IMG/VR virus record: IMGVR_UViG_3300050821_009835
Location: 186,001-250,000 of that record
Source of the DNA: a virus
DNA length: 64,000 nt
Strand: one strand, 5' to 3'
Under the pieces are notes generated by a model. That model was given only the letters and a program-made list of their open reading frames with translations, was not told the DNA's origin and did not search any database. Below, in pieces: positions 61,426 through 64,000 of this stretch. Position 1 is the stretch's first letter. Every line of letters starts with the position of its first letter. Position numbers and translations under genes: made by a program.

Positions 61426-63453
61426 ATGGACAAAATTCAACGGAAACAGCTTTTCTTAGAATATGCTTCCGATTCAAAAACCTGGTACGCAAAAGTACCT
61501 ACTCTAGAGCCCTGTGAACTAGGTTGTGGAAGACGAGCCGCCTTTCTCCTTAAAAACTCTTGGCTCTTCTGTTGCCAAAATTCAGCCAAGCGATGCCTCA
61601 ATCCTCTGCTCACATCCAACCTTATCTGTTATGGATGTGGGCAGTCAGCTTCTTTGTTGCAAACCTGCGGACCTGTCTGTGGGAAACTCCCAACAGGAAT
61701 CCGTTGCCCCGTCGCTGCAGAAGAAAACAAACTACGCAGGAAATCCTCCGCAAAACAGCATTTTCAGGATCCTGTATTTGCCACCCAACGTCAGAAAAGG
61801 TTTGTTGCTACCATGATGAGTCGCCACGGCGCTCCGTCTGCTATGGCTTCTCCGGAACTCCGTAAGAAGATTTCTGCAACGATCCAAGAAAAGTACGGTG
61901 CGGATTGGGCACCTAGCATCCCTGGTGTTTTCGATGCGGCTCGTCAACGTTGCCAAGACGAACATGGAGTGGATCATTGGACTAAACTAGACTCTACGAA
62001 ACAAGCTCGAGCTGCAACTTGCCTAAAACAATATGGATTCTCCAATCCTGTAAAGTCCCCCATCGTGTTGAACAAACGCAGACAGAATTGGCGCAATAAA
62101 TATGGGGCAGATCACCCTCAGCAGATTAAGGCAATCACTGATCGTCGATACAAAACGTGGTTGAAAAATCAAGGCGGTTTAGTCTTTGGAAGTCCAACTT
62201 GGTGGAACAAATACCAGCCTTCCTACCAACAACGTACAGGATTTGCTCATCCCACTCAAGATCCTGAACGCATTAGAAAATGGATGAAGACCTTCTATCC
62301 CAGTTGTTTCCGTACTAAAGAAATGGTTCTTCCTTCAGGGAACACCATCCAGTTCCAAGGGTATGAGGACAAAGCCATCAACCATTTGCTAAAGAGTTAT
62401 CGTGAGAATGGCCTGCTCTGGGGAGATGAGATCCCGCAAATTACCTATGTTAAACCTGACGGGGAGCCGGGATTGTATTTCCCTGATCTTTGTCTCGAAC
62501 ACGAGAAGATTCTCATAGAAGTTAAATCCACTTATACCTTGATGGAGGAGATACAACGAGGATTGCTCAGGGCCAAGTTCCAGGGAGCGTTAAAAGCAGG
62601 CTGGAATCCTCGAGTAGAAGTCTGGTCCGAGAGGGAAGATTTTCCCGTGGAGATTGACGCTAACCTGATTTGTCAGGATGACGGATTTGAGTCGTTCTCT
62701 TCCTTCATTTTAGAGTTGTGGCCAGAAGCCAAAATTTCTTTCTACGAAATAGAAGTCCCGGACATCGGCGCTATTGACTACCGCGTCCTGTACCAATTCA
62801 TGAGTGGGGTGAAAAAGAAATTCAAAACTCCCCATTTTGTCGTGTTTGAAGATGAGTGGAAAACAAGACCCAATATCGTAAAAAACTTCTTGTTTTCCCT
62901 TGTTAAGTCGAAACGACAGGGAAGTCGTATCGTACCTCAATTCCTTACTCATGGTCGCCTACTCCCTGAGCACAAAATATTCCTGCAAGAGCAGCACTAC
63001 CTAGGAGCAGTAAAAACGGGAGGATTGGTGATTTCCGCCATCTGGGAAGGGAAGATTGTGGGCCTTTGGGTGTTCAAGAAGCGAAATTCTGAAACTGCGG
63101 AGTGGACTCGAGCTTGCTGGGACCACAACTTTAAGGCTTGGCAACCTCATGGTGAAGCTCTCCAGATAGCCAAGGAGAAGTTAGCGCAGCAAGGAATAAA
63201 GGAGATGGTGAGTTTCTCTGACAACCGATATCATTCAGGAAAACTCTACGAGGCTTTGGGATTTTCTAAAACAGGTGAATTACCTCCGGATTACATGTAC
63301 ACCGACGGGCACGAACGCCAGCACAAATTCCGTTTTCGGGTTCCCGCAGGCGTCCCTGAGGAAGAATTCGCCGCCCGCAAAGGCTGGTACAGAATTCAAG
63401 ACCTAGGGAAATTGAGATTCGGTCTAGAAACGTCGTCACCTCCAAGCAAGTAA
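61426..63453 (+). CDS. PD-(D/E)XK homing endonuclease with GNAT-like tail
   Basis: 675 residues. N-terminal Cys-rich region (CELGCGRR, ICYGCGQS, CGPVCGKL) likely binds zinc. Residues ~125-300 hold repeated DNA-contact motifs (KYGADWAPS, EHGVDHWTK, QYGFSNPVK, KYGADHPQQ). Nuclease core near 350: YFPDLCLEHEKILIEVKS, giving PD and E-x-K. The C-terminal ~170 residues (ISAIWEGKIVGLWVF, MVSFSDNRYHSGKLYEALGF) match a GNAT-like domain common in such phage proteins. A selfish mobile gene; its end overlaps the opposing small gene by 18 bases. Confidence 0.75.
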   Translation: MDKIQRKQLFLEYASDSKTWYAKVPTLEPCELGCGRRAAFLLKNSWLFCCQNSAKRCLNPLLTSNLICYGCGQSASLLQTCGPVCGKLPTGIRCPVAAEENKLRRKSSAKQHFQDPVFATQRQKRFVATMMSRHGAPSAMASPELRKKISATIQEKYGADWAPSIPGVFDAARQRCQDEHGVDHWTKLDSTKQARAATCLKQYGFSNPVKSPIVLNKRRQNWRNKYGADHPQQIKAITDRRYKTWLKNQGGLVFGSPTWWNKYQPSYQQRTGFAHPTQDPERIRKWMKTFYPSCFRTKEMVLPSGNTIQFQGYEDKAINHLLKSYRENGLLWGDEIPQITYVKPDGEPGLYFPDLCLEHEKILIEVKSTYTLMEEIQRGLLRAKFQGALKAGWNPRVEVWSEREDFPVEIDANLICQDDGFESFSSFILELWPEAKISFYEIEVPDIGAIDYRVLYQFMSGVKKKFKTPHFVVFEDEWKTRPNIVKNFLFSLVKSKRQGSRIVPQFLTHGRLLPEHKIFLQEQHYLGAVKTGGLVISAIWEGKIVGLWVFKKRNSETAEWTRACWDHNFKAWQPHGEALQIAKEKLAQQGIKEMVSFSDNRYHSGKLYEALGFSKTGELPPDYMYTDGHERQHKFRFRVPAGVPEEEFAARKGWYRIQDLGKLRFGLETSSPPSK

Positions 63454-63519
63454 GGCGATTAAGACCATACCTATCAATGCGATACTCTCGAGTATGAGTC
63501 TTTCTGTCTTGTAAGTCAT
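63436..63519 (-). CDS. 27-residue single-pass membrane peptide
   Basis: ATG 63519 overlaps the stop of the PARP-like gene as TAATG, so it is probably translated by reinitiation. Reads MTYKTERLILESIALIGMVL and ends in LLAWR: one hydrophobic helix. It overlaps the end of the opposing nuclease gene. Function unknown; it may anchor or accompany the PARP-like protein. Confidence 0.45.
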   Translation of the reverse strand: MTYKTERLILESIALIGMVLIALLAWR

Positions 63520-64000
63520 TAGTTGAATTCGACCAGATAGCGGATATTCGCTTGCGACGTACGATAGACAATTTGCTCGTCGTTGATTACGCCAGAGCGA
63601 CCCGGCTTGGCCCAGCAAGAATCATAACCGAGGCGTTTGCCGTTGCCGCTACCGCTCGGGATGTACTCCTTGCCCATCGCCACGTCAACCATGAACATGT
63701 AGCAGTTCTTGTCACGCGACCCGCCGTCCCAGTAGCCGTATGCATAATTTAAACTTTTTGTGCTCATCGCGGAGAAGTAGAGACCAGTCCCATACATCGC
63801 CCCTGTGGTTTGAACCGTGCTCAATTCGGTGGGCAAAACAAATCCACGTTTCAAAATCGAAAGCACATTGAACATGCGAGTGCCATGCCACAAAGATTTG
63901 ATGTTACCAACCTTCTTACCGTCAGCATTAAAGGCCGCTTCCATGTGCGGGATGCGAACTTCGTATACACGAACCGGGCGAAGATGTGAGCACTCGTGAC
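63519..64000 (-). CDS. PARP-like ADP-ribosyltransferase, C-terminal part
   Basis: The frame is open to the window edge (at least 160 codons), so the N-terminus is missing; the first ATG inside is at 63944. Counting from that ATG: the catalytic histidine in LWHGT (H20), MYGTGLYFSAM, the K-S-L-N-Y-A-Y stretch, YMFMVDVAMGKEY, and the glutamate block NDEQIVYRTSQANIRYLVEF, which mirrors the NEYIVYD..Q.N..YLL end of PARP1. So the H-Y-E triad looks intact. It transfers ADP-ribose from NAD+ to protein or nucleic acid. NAD-salvage genes lie 6 kb away. Target unknown. Confidence 0.85.
   Translation of the reverse strand, partial: HECSHLRPVRVYEVRIPHMEAAFNADGKKVGNIKSLWHGTRMFNVLSILKRGFVLPTELSTVQTTGAMYGTGLYFSAMSTKSLNYAYGYWDGGSRDKNCYMFMVDVAMGKEYIPSGSGNGKRLGYDSCWAKPGRSGVINDEQIVYRTSQANIRYLVEFN

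Noticed and set aside
1-64000. Prophage or plasmid origin
   Set aside because: No integrase, repressor, partition or replication-initiator gene and no attachment-like repeats were seen; long stretches are phage structural and replication genes.

Overview
The window reads as an internal piece of a large, probably myovirus-like tailed-phage genome. Evidence: an almost gap-free succession of start/stop-overlapping genes, a tail and baseplate operon (tape measure, hub, spike), a portal protein, a phage-type replication set, several homing endonucleases, a tRNA cluster and many very small genes. No terminase, major capsid protein, integrase or ribosomal gene was seen, so neither genome ends nor a lysogeny module are shown. 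Stops are TAA, TAG and TGA, so the code looks standard. The host is not shown. Secreted glycoside-hydrolase-like proteins, a GloVer-type repeat protein and a lysozyme-like enzyme of a type common in soil bacteria such as Acidobacteriota make a soil host plausible, but that is inference.

Layout. 1-1.1 kb: end of a GloVer-repeat protein, a two-way terminator, and a DUF3850/MazG-like fusion. 1.2-18.6 kb: tail and baseplate operon, interrupted by a GIY-YIG nuclease gene. 18.6-20.1 kb: lysozyme-like enzyme and small genes. 20.1-23.7 kb: a broken small gene, ATP-dependent DNA ligase, an HNH/RNA-ligase fusion and small genes. 23.7-25.9 kb: signal-peptide-bearing glycoside-hydrolase-like protein. 25.9-26.3 kb: no protein gene, but a strongly structured RNA-like segment with its own -10 box and terminators. 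26.3-33.2 kb: Clp-type AAA+ ATPase, unknown minus-strand protein, primase zinc-finger protein, and a family A DNA polymerase with a long tail. 33.2-41.6 kb: portal, a second GIY-YIG nuclease with a hairpin over its start, a large PKD/CBM/FN3 structural protein and a second hydrolase-like barrel. 41.7-50.6 kb: clamp-like protein, half an SMC/SbcC-type ATPase, Toprim half of a primase, an Rnl5-type RNA ligase, Nudix protein and many small membrane or zinc-ribbon proteins. 50.6-51.5 kb: five tRNA genes, three with enlarged variable regions. 51.6-57.8 kb: secreted low-complexity protein, PP2C phosphatase, UvrD-like helicase, then NMN adenylyltransferase-Nudix and nicotinamide phosphoribosyltransferase. 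57.8-64 kb: DUF3310 protein, P-loop kinases, virion protein, PD-(D/E)XK homing nuclease, and at the edge a PARP catalytic domain.

How they fit together. The window pairs a complete two-step nicotinamide-to-NAD+ salvage route with an NAD+-consuming PARP-like enzyme 6 kb away, plus Nudix domains that could hydrolyse ADP-ribose. Replication and repair functions (family A polymerase, split primase, helicase, ligase, clamp candidate) are scattered rather than clustered. Two different RNA ligases alongside phage tRNAs suggest RNA or tRNA repair. The most novel-looking items are the structured RNA at 25.9-26.3 kb, the HNH/RNA-ligase fusion, the PARP plus NAD module, the enlarged-arm tRNAs, and the secreted hydrolases.
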